Source: Collinsella sp.
GTDB lineage: Bacteria > Actinomycetota > Coriobacteriia > Coriobacteriales > Coriobacteriaceae
Direction of reading: 5' to 3'
DNA length: 64,000 nt
Assembly: GCA_019414345.1 (NCBI GenBank)
Contig: DXMF01000041.1
Location: 18,515 to 82,514 of the forward strand
The notes beneath the pieces were generated by a model. The model was not told where the DNA came from, searched no databases, and saw nothing but the letters and a program-made list of their open reading frames with translations. A program made the translations under genes and the position numbers. Within the stretch, counting starts at the first letter, position 1; every line of letters begins with the position of its first letter. Of this stretch, positions 15,776 through 25,119 are shown one piece after another.

Positions 15776-16779
15776 TGCTGGCCTCCCACGAGCTTGCGCG
15801 TATTTTTTTCGCGGGCGAGTCGGATGAGGCTCGCATCGTTGCCGCCGATGCATTTGATGATTGCGCTTGCCTGGGCGCCGCGTCGATTGCCATCGGCGTA
15901 TTCGATGGCGTGCATCGGGGGCATCACGAACTGATAGACGAGGTCGTTCGCGATGCGCATGCTCACGGCTGCAAGGCGCTCGTGGTCACCTTCGATCCCG
16001 ACCCGGACGTGGTGGTGAGCTCTTCACCCGCTCAAAAACTGATGACGACGGCCGACCGTCTGCATGCCCTGGCTCTCACCGGGGTCGATGCGGTCGTGGC
16101 CGTTCCCTTTACGCCCGCGGTGGCGGCACTTGACCACGTAGGCTTTCTTAAGTTGCTTTCGCGCGTCGTCGATATCCGCTCGATTCGTGTGGGTAGCGAC
16201 TTTAGGCTGGGTCGCGGCGGCGCATCGGGCGTTGCCGAGATGCAGGCATGGGGTGCCGAGCGCGGCGTTGACGTCTATGGCCACGAGCTACTGTGCGTCG
16301 ATGGACAGACAATCTGCGCCACCCGGATTCGCCAGGAGCTGTGCCAGGGTCATGTTGAGCTTGCCGCCGAGCTGCTCGGCCGCCCGTACATGCTGCGCGG
16401 TATTGTTGCCGGCGGTCGTCACCAGGGCTCCGACATGGGTTTTCCCACGGCAAACATCCAGGTGCCCGAGGGCATTCAGGTACCTGCCGATGGTGTCTAC
16501 GAGGGTCTTGTTCTGGTTGACGATACCGTGTGGCCTGCCGCCGTCAACGTGGGCCTGCCGCCGACGTATGCCGACGATTCCGCCTCGGCGCATCTCGAGG
16601 CCAACTTGATCGGGTATGCGGGCGACCTGTACGGCGCCTCGGTGTCGCTGGCGTTTACGCGTTGGCTGCGCCCGTCGCGCGTGTTCGATTCGCTGGACGA
16701 GCTTATCGCGACCGTCGAGGGTAACATTGACGATATTCGCCACAACTTGGGTGAGCAGGGGGTGAGCATACGTGATTAG
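15772..16779 (+). CDS. ribF: Bifunctional riboflavin kinase / FAD synthetase
   Basis: RibF makes FMN from riboflavin and then FAD from FMN. The N-terminal nucleotidyltransferase half is marked by AIGVFDGVHRGHHELI (an HxGH-type motif) and VVTFDPDP. The C-terminal kinase half begins with the GRPYMLRGIVAGGRHQGSDM stretch and the GFPTANI motif, which binds Mg-ATP. The 335-residue length is normal. It overlaps truB by 4 bases and dnaG by 8 bases. The truB-ribF pairing is widespread in Gram-positive bacteria, though the two have no direct functional link. Confidence 0.94.
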   Translation: MMLASHELARIFFAGESDEARIVAADAFDDCACLGAASIAIGVFDGVHRGHHELIDEVVRDAHAHGCKALVVTFDPDPDVVVSSSPAQKLMTTADRLHALALTGVDAVVAVPFTPAVAALDHVGFLKLLSRVVDIRSIRVGSDFRLGRGGASGVAEMQAWGAERGVDVYGHELLCVDGQTICATRIRQELCQGHVELAAELLGRPYMLRGIVAGGRHQGSDMGFPTANIQVPEGIQVPADGVYEGLVLVDDTVWPAAVNVGLPPTYADDSASAHLEANLIGYAGDLYGASVSLAFTRWLRPSRVFDSLDELIATVEGNIDDIRHNLGEQGVSIRD

Positions 16780-18886
16780 CGATGAGGAAAAAGACCAGGT
16801 ACGCGCTGCGTCCGATCTGGTTGCCATCGTGCAGGAAACGGTTGAGCTCAAGCCCCGCGGCCATGAGTTTTGGGGCTGCTGCCCCTTCCATGGCGAAAAG
16901 ACCCCGTCGTTTCACATTATTCCCGCCACGCAGGTGTGGCACTGCTTTGGCTGTGGCGAAGGCGGCGACGTCTTCACCTACATCATGAAGCGCGAGAACC
17001 TGAGCTTCCCTGAGTCGATTCGCTACCTGGCCGACCGTGCCGGCATTGAGCTGCACGATACCGGCGCCTATCGCGAGCGCGGCACCAAGCGTGCCCGCAT
17101 CTACGACCTGTGCGCCGAGACCGCCCAGTTCTACCACACCATGCTCATGCGCGGTAAGGACAGCCGTCCGCGCGAGTATTTCGCCAGCCGCGGTATGGGC
17201 GGCGACGTCTGCCGCCGCTACTGCCTGGGTTTTGCGCCGGGTCGCAACGCGCTGGTGTCGCATCTGTCGCAGGCAGGCTTTACCCCGCAGGAAATGATCG
17301 ATGCCAACGTGGCCGTGAGCCGTGGGCGCGGGCAGCTTGCCGACCGTTTTTACGACCGCGTGATGTTTCCCATTTTTGACGAACAGGGTCATAACATCGC
17401 CTTTGGCGGGCGCATTATGGGCGACGGACAGCCTAAGTACCTCAACACCGCCGAGACGAGCGTGTTCCATAAAAAGCGAAACCTCTATGGCTTTAACTGG
17501 GCCAAGGAGTTTATCGTCGCGCAGGATACCGCCATCGTGGTGGAGGGATATACCGACTGTATCGCCTGCTGGGAGGCGGGGATCAAAAACGTCGTCGCCA
17601 CGCTGGGTACGGCGCTGACGGAACATCATGTAAAGACGCTCACCCGTTTTGCCAAGCGCATTGTATATATGTTCGATGGCGACGCCGCCGGTCAAAAGGC
17701 CGCGCGCCGTGCGATTCAGTTTATCGAGCAGGATTCGATGGACCTGCGCTGCGTGGTGCTTCCCGACGGCAACGACCCCATGGAGTTCATCACCGCGCAT
17801 GGTGGCGAGGCTCTGCAAGCGCGCATCGATGCCGCCGAGCCCCTCATGGACTTTGTGTATCGCTCGCTGCAGGAGTCGAGCGACATTACCACGCCGGGCG
17901 GCCGTGCCAAGGCGCTCGAGGATGCGCTGACGCTCATCTATCCGCTGCGCGATAGCTACATGATCGATACGTACTTTATCCAGATTGCCGACCTGCTGGG
18001 GCTGGACTTGGAGACGGTGCGTTCGAGCTCGGGCCGTGTGTTTCGCGATGTTGCCAAGCGCGAGGACGCCGAGCGTCGTCGCGAGCAGAACTACGAGCGC
18101 CAGCGGGCGCAGGCCGAGCGTGCAGGCAGCGCGGTCGGTCGGGCGTCTGGTTCGCAAGGGACGTCTCGCGGTGCTTGGGCGTCGGGGGTGACGCCTCCGG
18201 TGTCCACACCGGTCGAGGAAGAACCGTACGACTATGTGCCGCTCGAGGCCTATGGGGCCGCGCCGGTCGAGGTCGTCGACGATGTGCCGCCGATCGATGT
18301 GCCGGTTGGCATGGATGGCGCGGCGCCGGTTGCCGATGCAACGGGCGCGTCTGCGGCTCCGACGATGCCGATCGTGCTGACCGACCTGGAGCGAAAGTCT
18401 TTGGCGGGGGAGCGCGAGCTGCTGACGATGCTCACGAGCTACCCCGACCTGTTCCGCACGTATGCCGACCGCATCTGCTCGATCGAGTGGGTGGATCCGC
18501 GCCACGAGTCCATCGCGTGGGCCGTGCTCGCGACGCCGCCGGGCACCGACCCCACGGCGTGCATGGATGCGGCGCGCGCGGTGTGTCCCGAGGCAGCGTC
18601 GCTTGTCAGCGCCGGGCGCATTTCGTCGACGAGCAAGCACCCCACCGAGACGAACATCGTGTTTATGCTTGATACCCTTGAGCTCTACACCATCAAGCGC
18701 CGCATGCGCGCCGCACAGGCCAAGCTTCGCCAGGACCGGTCGCTCGACGATGAGGCACGCCGTGTGCTGACGATGCAGGCGATGCAAGATTCTCAGCGCC
18801 AGCGCGAGCTCCAAAAGTCGATCGGCGGCGTGGCAGACCCGTTCCGTTTGATCGGTTTGGAGACCGCGGACGCCGACCAGGCCTAG
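16772..18886 (+). CDS. dnaG: DNA primase
   Basis: DnaG synthesises RNA primers at the replication fork. The zinc ribbon (CPFH at residues 37-40, Cys58 and Cys61; Cys37-His40-Cys58-Cys61) is followed by the RNA polymerase domain and the TOPRIM core with VVEGYTDCIA and FDGDAAGQKAA. A low-complexity linker at about 420-530, rich in Ala, Pro, Asp and Gly, joins it to a C-terminal helicase-interaction domain. At 704 residues it is longer than the usual 580-640, because of the linker. Start is GTG 16772 inside the end of ribF. It closes the long operon. With the next gene rpoD it forms the classical primase/sigma pair, here without rpsU. Confidence 0.95.
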   Translation: MISDEEKDQVRAASDLVAIVQETVELKPRGHEFWGCCPFHGEKTPSFHIIPATQVWHCFGCGEGGDVFTYIMKRENLSFPESIRYLADRAGIELHDTGAYRERGTKRARIYDLCAETAQFYHTMLMRGKDSRPREYFASRGMGGDVCRRYCLGFAPGRNALVSHLSQAGFTPQEMIDANVAVSRGRGQLADRFYDRVMFPIFDEQGHNIAFGGRIMGDGQPKYLNTAETSVFHKKRNLYGFNWAKEFIVAQDTAIVVEGYTDCIACWEAGIKNVVATLGTALTEHHVKTLTRFAKRIVYMFDGDAAGQKAARRAIQFIEQDSMDLRCVVLPDGNDPMEFITAHGGEALQARIDAAEPLMDFVYRSLQESSDITTPGGRAKALEDALTLIYPLRDSYMIDTYFIQIADLLGLDLETVRSSSGRVFRDVAKREDAERRREQNYERQRAQAERAGSAVGRASGSQGTSRGAWASGVTPPVSTPVEEEPYDYVPLEAYGAAPVEVVDDVPPIDVPVGMDGAAPVADATGASAAPTMPIVLTDLERKSLAGERELLTMLTSYPDLFRTYADRICSIEWVDPRHESIAWAVLATPPGTDPTACMDAARAVCPEAASLVSAGRISSTSKHPTETNIVFMLDTLELYTIKRRMRAAQAKLRQDRSLDDEARRVLTMQAMQDSQRQRELQKSIGGVADPFRLIGLETADADQA

Positions 18887-18996
18887 ATGTTGTGGTCAAC
18901 CAGCGTATTCGCGCCTATATCCAGTCTGAATTTTGGGTATAGACGTCAATGTGTGTGCTAAAGTAAAGAGTCCTGTGGACTATGAAGGGAGAATCT

Positions 18997-20343
18997 GTGC
19001 CAAAAAAGAGTGAGAGCACGGGTACTGGGCTGGAATCCTACGTTGCAAAGCTCATGGGCAACGGCTCAAACAGGACTTCGGTAACCGAGGACGAGATTCA
19101 GGTCGCCCTGAAGGATATCGATGTGTCTGACGAGCAGCTCAACGCGGTGTATTCCGCGCTGCGCAACAGCGGCATCCAGATTATCTCCGCGAGCGGAAAC
19201 GACGACGCCCCCATAGACGTCGACGATGACGATAACGATAGCGATACCGACGATTTCGATGACGACGAGCACGATTCCGGCTCGCTCGACGATCACGAGC
19301 TTAAGATGGCCCGTCAGGCCGACGCTGAGATGGGTTCTTCCAAGAGCAAGAAGAAGCGCACCGTGCGCACGTCCCGTACGCGTTCGCGCGTGCGTGGCAT
19401 CGATGCCTCCACGGTGATGCTGACCGGCGACCCGGTTCGTATGTACCTTAAGGAGATCGGTAAAGTCGACCTGCTGACCGCCTCCGAAGAGGTCGATCTG
19501 GCTATGAAGATCGAGGCCGGTCTCGATGCCACCGAGAAGCTCGAGGCCGCCGATGCGAGCGAGATCGAGCTCACCCGCGCCGAGATGCGTCGCCTGACCC
19601 GTATCGAGAACGTCGGTCTCGAGGCCAAGCAGGCGCTCATCAGCGCCAACCTGCGCCTGGTCGTCTCCATCGCCAAGCGCTATGTCGGTCGCGGCATGCT
19701 GTTCCTGGACCTGATCCAGGAGGGCAACCTCGGTCTGATTCGCGCCGTCGAGAAGTTCGACTACCAGAAGGGCTTTAAGTTCTCCACGTACGCCACATGG
19801 TGGATCCGTCAGGCCATCACGCGTGCTATCGCCGACCAGGCCCGTACCATCCGTATTCCCGTGCACATGGTCGAGACCATCAACAAGCTCGTCCGCGTGC
19901 AGCGCCAGCTTCTCCAGGACCTGGGTCGCGACCCGACCCCCGAGGAGATCGGTGCCGAGATGGACATGAGCGCCGACCGCGTCCGCGAGATTCAGAAGAT
20001 TTCGCAGGAGCCCGTGTCGCTCGAGACCCCCATCGGCGAGGAAGAGGATTCCCAGCTGGGCGACTTCATCGAGGACTCCCAGGCTATCGTTCCGCCCGAT
20101 GCCGCCAGCTTCTCCATGCTGCAGGAGCAGCTCACCCAGGTGCTCGACTCGCTTGCCGATCGTGAGCGCAAGGTTATCGAGCTGCGCTTTGGCCTTGTCG
20201 ACGGACATCCCCGTACGCTCGAGGAAGTCGGCCGCGAGTTTGGCGTCACGCGCGAGCGTATCCGCCAGATCGAGTCCAAGACCCTGGCCAAGCTCCGCCA
20301 CCCCAGCCGCAGTAGCAAGCTGAAGGACTATATTGAGTCTTAA
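18997..20343 (+). CDS. rpoD: RNA polymerase primary sigma factor RpoD (SigA)
   Basis: This is the housekeeping sigma-70. The 448-residue protein has an N-terminal region with a reduced region 1.1 and a very acidic linker (Asp-rich, residues about 65-85). A basic patch KSKKKRTVRTSRTRSRVRG then precedes region 1.2 (DPVRMYLKEIGK). Regions 2 (ANLRLVVSIAKRYVGRGM, FSTYATWWIRQAI), 3 and 4 (TLEEVGREFGVTRERIRQIE) are complete. The start chosen is GTG 18997, placed 4 bases after AAGGGAGA; an in-frame ATG at 18982 precedes that ribosome-binding site and is less likely. The gene follows dnaG with a 110-base gap and is ended by a clear terminator. Confidence 0.96.
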   Translation: MPKKSESTGTGLESYVAKLMGNGSNRTSVTEDEIQVALKDIDVSDEQLNAVYSALRNSGIQIISASGNDDAPIDVDDDDNDSDTDDFDDDEHDSGSLDDHELKMARQADAEMGSSKSKKKRTVRTSRTRSRVRGIDASTVMLTGDPVRMYLKEIGKVDLLTASEEVDLAMKIEAGLDATEKLEAADASEIELTRAEMRRLTRIENVGLEAKQALISANLRLVVSIAKRYVGRGMLFLDLIQEGNLGLIRAVEKFDYQKGFKFSTYATWWIRQAITRAIADQARTIRIPVHMVETINKLVRVQRQLLQDLGRDPTPEEIGAEMDMSADRVREIQKISQEPVSLETPIGEEEDSQLGDFIEDSQAIVPPDAASFSMLQEQLTQVLDSLADRERKVIELRFGLVDGHPRTLEEVGREFGVTRERIRQIESKTLAKLRHPSRSSKLKDYIES

Positions 20344-20356
20344 CCTCGCAAGCAAG

Positions 20357-20390
20357 AAGCGCCCTCAAGCACATCCGCTTGGGGGCGCTT
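20357..20390 (+). terminator. Terminator of rpoD
   Basis: A 14-bp stem with one mismatch (20357-20370 with 20377-20390, AAGCGCCC... and ...GGGCGCTT) and a 6-base loop is followed by TCAT. The stem is strong, the T run short. Confidence 0.8.
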
Positions 20391-20395
20391 TCATG

Positions 20396-20423
20396 TAGTC
20401 ATTGGGGACGTCCCCAATGACTA
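20396..20423. repeat. 28-bp perfect palindrome with GGGGACGTCCCC core
   Basis: The sequence TAGTCATTGGGGAC and its exact complement abut with no spacer. It lies just after the rpoD terminator and about 30 bases before the tRNA-Asn promoter. The GGGGAC core is shared with other intergenic palindromes of the window. Being loop-free, it could be a protein-binding site or a REP-like remnant. Confidence 0.8.
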
Positions 20424-20449
20424 GGTCGGAAAAATTCTCAAAAAAGTTC

Positions 20450-20477
20450 TTGCCCTAAGCTGATTCGTCCGTATAAT
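20450..20477 (+). promoter_or_regulatory. Promoter of the tRNA-Asn pair
   Basis: TTGCCC (20450-20455), 16 bases, then TATAAT (20472-20477). The start point would lie about 24 bases before the first tRNA. Confidence 0.8.
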
Positions 20478-20507
20478 AAACTTCGTTGCTTGAGAGCACG
20501 CACCTAT

Positions 20508-20582
20508 TCCTCGGTAGCTCAATGGTAGAGCACGCGGCTGTTAACCGCGCTGTTGTAGGTTCGAGTCCTACCCGGGGAGCCA
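20508..20582 (+). tRNA. tRNA-Asn (GTT)
   Basis: The acceptor stem TCCTCGG pairs with CCGGGGA. The anticodon arm CGCGG-CTGTTAA-CCGCG has GTT at 20540-20542. The T arm contains GGTTCGAGTCC. The 3' CCA is encoded. Confidence 0.97.
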
Positions 20583-20590
20583 GAATTTCT

Positions 20591-20612
20591 CAGCCCATTC
20601 TGCTGGGCTTTT
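20591..20612 (+). terminator. Small hairpin between the two tRNA-Asn genes
   Basis: AGCCCA pairs with TGGGCT around a 6-base loop and is followed by TTTT. It could trim or partly terminate the transcript between the two copies. Confidence 0.5.
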
Positions 20613-20616
20613 AAAT

Positions 20617-20691
20617 TCCTCGGTAGCTCAATGGTAGAGCACGCGGCTGTTAACCGCGCTGTTGTAGGTTCGAGTCCTACCCGGGGAGCCA
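20617..20691 (+). tRNA. tRNA-Asn (GTT), second identical copy
   Basis: It is identical to the first copy, displaced by 109 bases, with the same GTT anticodon and encoded CCA. Identity extends a few bases into the flanks on both sides, pointing to a tandem duplication. Confidence 0.97.
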
Positions 20692-20696
20692 GGTTG

Positions 20697-20727
20697 TAAA
20701 ACCCGTCGCTTATGCGGCGGGTTTTTT
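20697..20727 (+). terminator. Terminator after the tRNA-Asn pair
   Basis: AAAACCCGTCGC pairs with GCGGCGGGTTTT (one mismatch) across a short loop, followed by more T residues: a classical intrinsic terminator. Confidence 0.85.
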
Positions 20728-20885
20728 CATGCCGCGATCGCCTGGCGCGAACGTTGCCATATCAACATTTCGTGTCGAGGATGTAATCCCGCGACCCACC
20801 ACCTCAACATGGCGCGCTCGTTGTAGAATAATGCAATGATTGCTCCCACGAGATGGTGCCGTGAGCACCAGATAAGGAGATTCTT

Positions 20886-21242
20886 GTGTCTGAGACCATT
20901 AACGGCAGCTTGAGCGTCTCGAACGACGTTATTGCCGATATTGCCGGTTATGCCGCGATGACGTGCTATGGCGTCGTCGGTATGGCCGAACAGCTCCAGG
21001 GCGCCGAGAGCGTGCGCCTGCTTGCCGGTCAGCGCCTCCGCAAGGGCGTGCTTGTCTCCGCCGACGAGAACGGCCTTACGGTCGATCTTCACGTCGTGCT
21101 CGAGAACGGCGTCAACATGAAGTCCGTCTGCCACAATCTTTCGAGCTCCGTTGCCTTCACCCTGCAGGAAATCGCCCAGATCGATCCCGCCAGCCTTAAG
21201 ATCGGCATCCACATCGACGCGCTCAAGAGCCGTCTGAACTAG
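20886..21242 (+). CDS. Asp23/Gls24 family envelope stress response protein
   Basis: The 118-residue protein is a small member of the Asp23/Gls24 (YqhY/YloU) family of soluble proteins, in other bacteria linked to the membrane and to alkaline or envelope stress. Typical features are the N-terminal beta/alpha unit GSLSVSNDVIADIAGYAAMT, then CYGVVGMAEQ, and the VDLHVVLENGVNMKSVCHNL strand-helix. The GTG start is 6 bases after AAGGAG. It lies 27 bases before a fakA-like gene. This pairing (yloU-yloV) is conserved in Gram-positive bacteria and suggests a common role in lipid metabolism, as is proposed for YqhY. Confidence 0.9.
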   Translation: MSETINGSLSVSNDVIADIAGYAAMTCYGVVGMAEQLQGAESVRLLAGQRLRKGVLVSADENGLTVDLHVVLENGVNMKSVCHNLSSSVAFTLQEIAQIDPASLKIGIHIDALKSRLN

Positions 21243-21269
21243 CATCCGAAAACGGAGATTCAAATACCC

Positions 21270-22931
21270 ATGATTGCAAAGACCATTCGCACCTGTTTTC
21301 CGATCGCTGCGGCTGCCGTTTCCGACAAGGCCGAGGAGATCAACAAGCTCAACGTCTTCCCCGTACCCGACGGCGACACCGGCACCAACATGTCGCTCAC
21401 GCTCGCCTCGGTGACCAAGGAGCTTTCCGCCCTTCCCGCCGATGCCGATATGGAGGCCATTGCCGGCGCCATTACCCACGGCTCCCTGATGGGTGCCCGC
21501 GGCAACTCCGGCGTCATCACCTCGCAGATCCTGCGTGGCGTGGCCGAGGGTCTCGTCTCTGTCGACGAGCCCATTACGTCCGCCAACATCGCCTTCGCTT
21601 TCCGTCGCGCCGTCAAGGTCGCCTTCCAGGCCGTTCGCAAGCCCATCGAGGGCACGATCCTCACGGTGCTTCGCGATGTCTCGACCAAGGCCGATGAGTG
21701 CGAAAAGAAGAAGTTCTCGGCCGAGGACGCGCTCGACGCCATCGTCGTCGAGGCCTACCAGTCCGTCGCCCGCACGCCCGACCTGCTGCCCGTTCTGAAG
21801 GAGAACGGCGTGGTCGACTCCGGCGCCTTTGGCTTTGCCATCTTCCTGGAGAACTTTGTCGCCGCTGCGCTTGGCCGCAGCACCGTTGTCGAGGATTTCT
21901 CCGCCACGTTTGATTCCGCTGGCTCTGCCCGCGACGCGGCCCTCGGTCGCGTTGAGATTGAGGCCAACGACGATTGGGAGGGCTCGGAGTTCCGCTACTG
22001 CAACGAGTTCCTCTTTAAGGCCGACGCCCCGTTTGACGAGGACGAGTGCCTTAAGTTCCTGGGCTCCATGGGCGACTGCGAGCTGCTCGTGGGTGCCTAC
22101 CCCGATTACAAGATCCATGTGCACTCCAACACGCCTAACCTGGTGCTCGAGCACATGCTGCAGCTTGGTCAGATCTACGAGGTCTTTATCCACAACATGG
22201 AGATGGAGGCCCACGACCGTACCGCCAAGATTCATGAGGACCAGGAAAAGGCCGCCGAGCCCGCCAAGGCGTTGGGCTTTGTCGCCGTTGCCGCCGGTTC
22301 GGGCGAGGCCGACATCCTCAAGTCCCTCGGCGTTGACGTGATCGTCTCGGGTGGCCAGACCATGAACCCCTCGACCGCCGACCTGCTGGGCGCGGTGGAC
22401 CAGGTCAACGCGACCTCGGTCATTATCCTGCCCAATAACGGCAACATCCGCATGGCTGCCGAGGCCGCAGCCTCTGCCTGCACCGACAAGAAGGTCGCCG
22501 TCGTTCCCACCAAGACCGTCCCGCAGGCGTTCTCCGCGCTGTTCGCCGTCCTGCCCGATTCCGAGCTCGAGGACGCCGTTGCCGCCATGGTCGACGCCAT
22601 CAGCGAGGTTCGCGATGGCGAGGTCACCCGTGCCGTGCGCGATTCCAGCGCCTCTGACGGTTCTCCGATTCACTCCGGTGACGTCATGGGTATCATTGCC
22701 GGCTCCATCGACGTGGTCGGCTCCGATGTGAAGCAGGTCACGCTCGACTGCATCAACCGTATGCAGGAGGAAGAGGAGGGCGACGCGCTGACGATTCTGG
22801 CCGGCGAGGAGCTGTCCGATGAGGCCTTTCAGGAGATCGTCGACGCCATCGAGGAGGCTCAGCCCGATCTGGAGGTCGACGCCCATCGTGGCGAGCAGCC
22901 GCTCTATCCCGTGATCTTCTCGATCGAGTAG
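21270..22931 (+). CDS. DAK2/DegV-like protein, fatty acid kinase catalytic subunit (FakA/YloV family)
   Basis: FakA phosphorylates fatty acids held by FakB proteins, feeding acyl-phosphate to PlsX/PlsY. The 553-residue protein starts with the DhaL (DAK2) ATP-binding domain, with the Mg-binding Asp cluster in LNVFPVPDGDTGTNMSLT (near residue 30) and the GARGNSG motif near 75. The middle and C-terminal domains (VAVAAGSGEADILKSLGVD, ILPNNGNIRMAA) match the family's full length. No fakB is present in the window, but plsX lies about 6 kb downstream. It is co-transcribed with the Asp23-family gene and recG, as in other Gram-positive genomes. Confidence 0.9.
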   Translation: MIAKTIRTCFPIAAAAVSDKAEEINKLNVFPVPDGDTGTNMSLTLASVTKELSALPADADMEAIAGAITHGSLMGARGNSGVITSQILRGVAEGLVSVDEPITSANIAFAFRRAVKVAFQAVRKPIEGTILTVLRDVSTKADECEKKKFSAEDALDAIVVEAYQSVARTPDLLPVLKENGVVDSGAFGFAIFLENFVAAALGRSTVVEDFSATFDSAGSARDAALGRVEIEANDDWEGSEFRYCNEFLFKADAPFDEDECLKFLGSMGDCELLVGAYPDYKIHVHSNTPNLVLEHMLQLGQIYEVFIHNMEMEAHDRTAKIHEDQEKAAEPAKALGFVAVAAGSGEADILKSLGVDVIVSGGQTMNPSTADLLGAVDQVNATSVIILPNNGNIRMAAEAAASACTDKKVAVVPTKTVPQAFSALFAVLPDSELEDAVAAMVDAISEVRDGEVTRAVRDSSASDGSPIHSGDVMGIIAGSIDVVGSDVKQVTLDCINRMQEEEEGDALTILAGEELSDEAFQEIVDAIEEAQPDLEVDAHRGEQPLYPVIFSIE

Positions 22932-22941
22932 GCATCTGCCC

Positions 22942-25119
22942 ATGTCCGAGCTGTGCTCCGTGCCGCGCGTCTCGGAGCGCTTTGCCCAGAGCAATGCGCT
23001 CGACGAGGATATTGCGCGACTCAAATATGTTTCGGGTAAGCGTGAGGAGGCCCTTCGCCGTTTGGGAATTCAGACGGTGGGGGACCTCCTTCTCCATATC
23101 CCTCATCGATACCTGGACTTTACGCGCTCCTGGTCCATCGAGATGGCGCCCATCGGTACCGTGTGCACGATCGTCGCCACGGTTGACCGTATCGTCCAAA
23201 AGCAGCCTCGCCCGCGTATGCAGGTGACCGAGGTCTCGCTGGTGGACGAGACGGGCGTGCTGCAAGTCGCCTTTTTCCGTCAGCCCTGGATTGCCCAGCA
23301 GTTTAAGCAGGGAGACCGTCTGGCTGTGATGGGTAAGGTCGAGTTTGCCTACGGCTTTAAGCAGATGGCCTCGCCGCATTTCGAAAAGCTCGAGGACGGA
23401 CGTGCCGCGGGCACCATTCTGCCGGTCCATTACGTGAGTGATGGCGTGAGTCAGGCGTGGATGCGCCGCATCGTAAGCGGCGCGCTTGAGGTTGTCGGCA
23501 ATCCCTTCGACCCGATTCCCGCACGCTTACGCGTCAAGCGCCGCCTGATGAGCAATGCCCGTGCGCTGCGCTCGATTCACTTTCCCTCGAGTATGGCCGA
23601 GCGCGACATCGCGCGGCGGCGTCTTGCCTACGAGGAATGTCTCTGCCTTCAGCTGGCGCTGCGCCTGCGCAACGACGGCGGCTTGGTCGAAGTCGCTCCC
23701 TACGCCCACGCCGCGGGTGAGCACCTGGCGGCGCTCAGGGAAGCCCTGCCGTTTTCGCTGAGTGACGAGCAGGAGGCCGCGTTCCGAGACATCCTGCACG
23801 ATATGTGCGATGGCGGGCGCGTGATGAACCACCTGCTACTGGGCGACGTCGGTACCGGCAAGACGGCCGTCGCCGCCTGCGCGCTGGCTGTCGCGGCCGA
23901 TTCGGGCACTCAGTCCTGCGTTATGGCGCCTACGGGCGTGCTGGCGCGCCAATATGCCGATAAGACTGGCCCCTTGCTCTCCCAGGCTGGCATGTCTTGG
24001 GCACTCCTGACGGGTGCCACGCCGGCGGCCGAGCGCGAGCAGATCCATGCGCAGCTGGAATCGGGCGAGCTCGACGTCCTCTTTGGAACCCACGCGGTCC
24101 TTTCGGACAACGTGGCGTTTAAGCATCTGTCGCTTGTCGTCATCGACGAGCAGCACCGCTTTGGTGTGGGCCAGCGCAATGCTCTGCGTGCCAAGGGCCC
24201 GGGTGCCGACCTTCTCGTTATGACGGCCACGCCGATCCCGCGCACGTTGGCGCTCTCGGTCTACGGCGACCTGGACACGAGCATCATCCGCCGTCGACCT
24301 GTTCCGGGGGCGGGCGTTACGACGCGCGTGCTCACCGAGTCGAGCCGCGATTTGGCCTACGGTGCCATCCGTGAGGCGTATGAAAAGGGTCAGCAGGCTT
24401 ACGTGATCTGCCCGCTTGTGGAGCCGAGTGACTCGGCCGATGAGCTGGAAGACGTACCCGGTATCGCCCGCGACGACGAGGGCCGCGTGACCGTGCCTGT
24501 ACCGCTGCACGATACGGCAACCGAGCTCGAACGACTGCGTCTGGCCCTGCCGGGACTTACCATTGAGCGCCTTCATGGCCGCATGCCGGCGGGGGAGAAG
24601 GACCGCGTGATCGATGCCTTCAAGCGCGGTGAGATCGACGTGCTCGTCTCGACCACGGTGGTCGAGGTAGGCGTCGACGTGCCCAACGCCACCGTCATGG
24701 TCATCGAGAACGGTGAGCGCTTTGGCTTGGCGGCCCTGCACCAGCTGCGCGGCCGCGTGGGCCGCGGCAGCGTGTCGGGCACTTGCCTGGTCATGACGCA
24801 CTCCAAGGGCAACGGTGGCGCGTCGGCGGCACAAGACCGTCTCCAGTCGCTCGAAAAGACCTCTGACGGCTTTGCGCTCGCCCAGATGGACCTGCGCCTG
24901 CGCCACGAGGGCGAGATTCTGGGCTACCGCCAGCATGGCGGCGTGACCCTGCGCTTTGTGGACCTGGACGCCGACGAGGATCTTATCGAATGGGCCCATT
25001 TGGACGCGGTCGAGCTCTTGCGGTATGCTTGCAACCTTGACTCCGTGGCGACGCGCCCCTTGCGCGACGCGGTCGCCATGCGTTATCGACATATCTTTAA
25101 GGAGGTCAGCGGAGGATGA
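22942..25119 (+). CDS. recG: ATP-dependent DNA helicase RecG
   Basis: RecG remodels stalled forks and branch-migrates Holliday junctions. The 725-residue protein has an N-terminal wedge (OB-fold) domain, where VCTIVATVDRIVQKQPRPRM and GVLQVAFFRQPW lie. Superfamily 2 helicase motifs follow: Walker A GDVGTGKTAVA, the DEQH box VVIDEQHRFGVGQR, TATPIPRTLAL, and the C-terminal motifs VSTTVVEVGVDVPNAT and QLRGRVGRG. It is slightly longer than the usual 680-700 residues. It follows fakA after 10 bases and overlaps rsmD through an ATGA. Confidence 0.95.
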   Translation: MSELCSVPRVSERFAQSNALDEDIARLKYVSGKREEALRRLGIQTVGDLLLHIPHRYLDFTRSWSIEMAPIGTVCTIVATVDRIVQKQPRPRMQVTEVSLVDETGVLQVAFFRQPWIAQQFKQGDRLAVMGKVEFAYGFKQMASPHFEKLEDGRAAGTILPVHYVSDGVSQAWMRRIVSGALEVVGNPFDPIPARLRVKRRLMSNARALRSIHFPSSMAERDIARRRLAYEECLCLQLALRLRNDGGLVEVAPYAHAAGEHLAALREALPFSLSDEQEAAFRDILHDMCDGGRVMNHLLLGDVGTGKTAVAACALAVAADSGTQSCVMAPTGVLARQYADKTGPLLSQAGMSWALLTGATPAAEREQIHAQLESGELDVLFGTHAVLSDNVAFKHLSLVVIDEQHRFGVGQRNALRAKGPGADLLVMTATPIPRTLALSVYGDLDTSIIRRRPVPGAGVTTRVLTESSRDLAYGAIREAYEKGQQAYVICPLVEPSDSADELEDVPGIARDDEGRVTVPVPLHDTATELERLRLALPGLTIERLHGRMPAGEKDRVIDAFKRGEIDVLVSTTVVEVGVDVPNATVMVIENGERFGLAALHQLRGRVGRGSVSGTCLVMTHSKGNGGASAAQDRLQSLEKTSDGFALAQMDLRLRHEGEILGYRQHGGVTLRFVDLDADEDLIEWAHLDAVELLRYACNLDSVATRPLRDAVAMRYRHIFKEVSGG

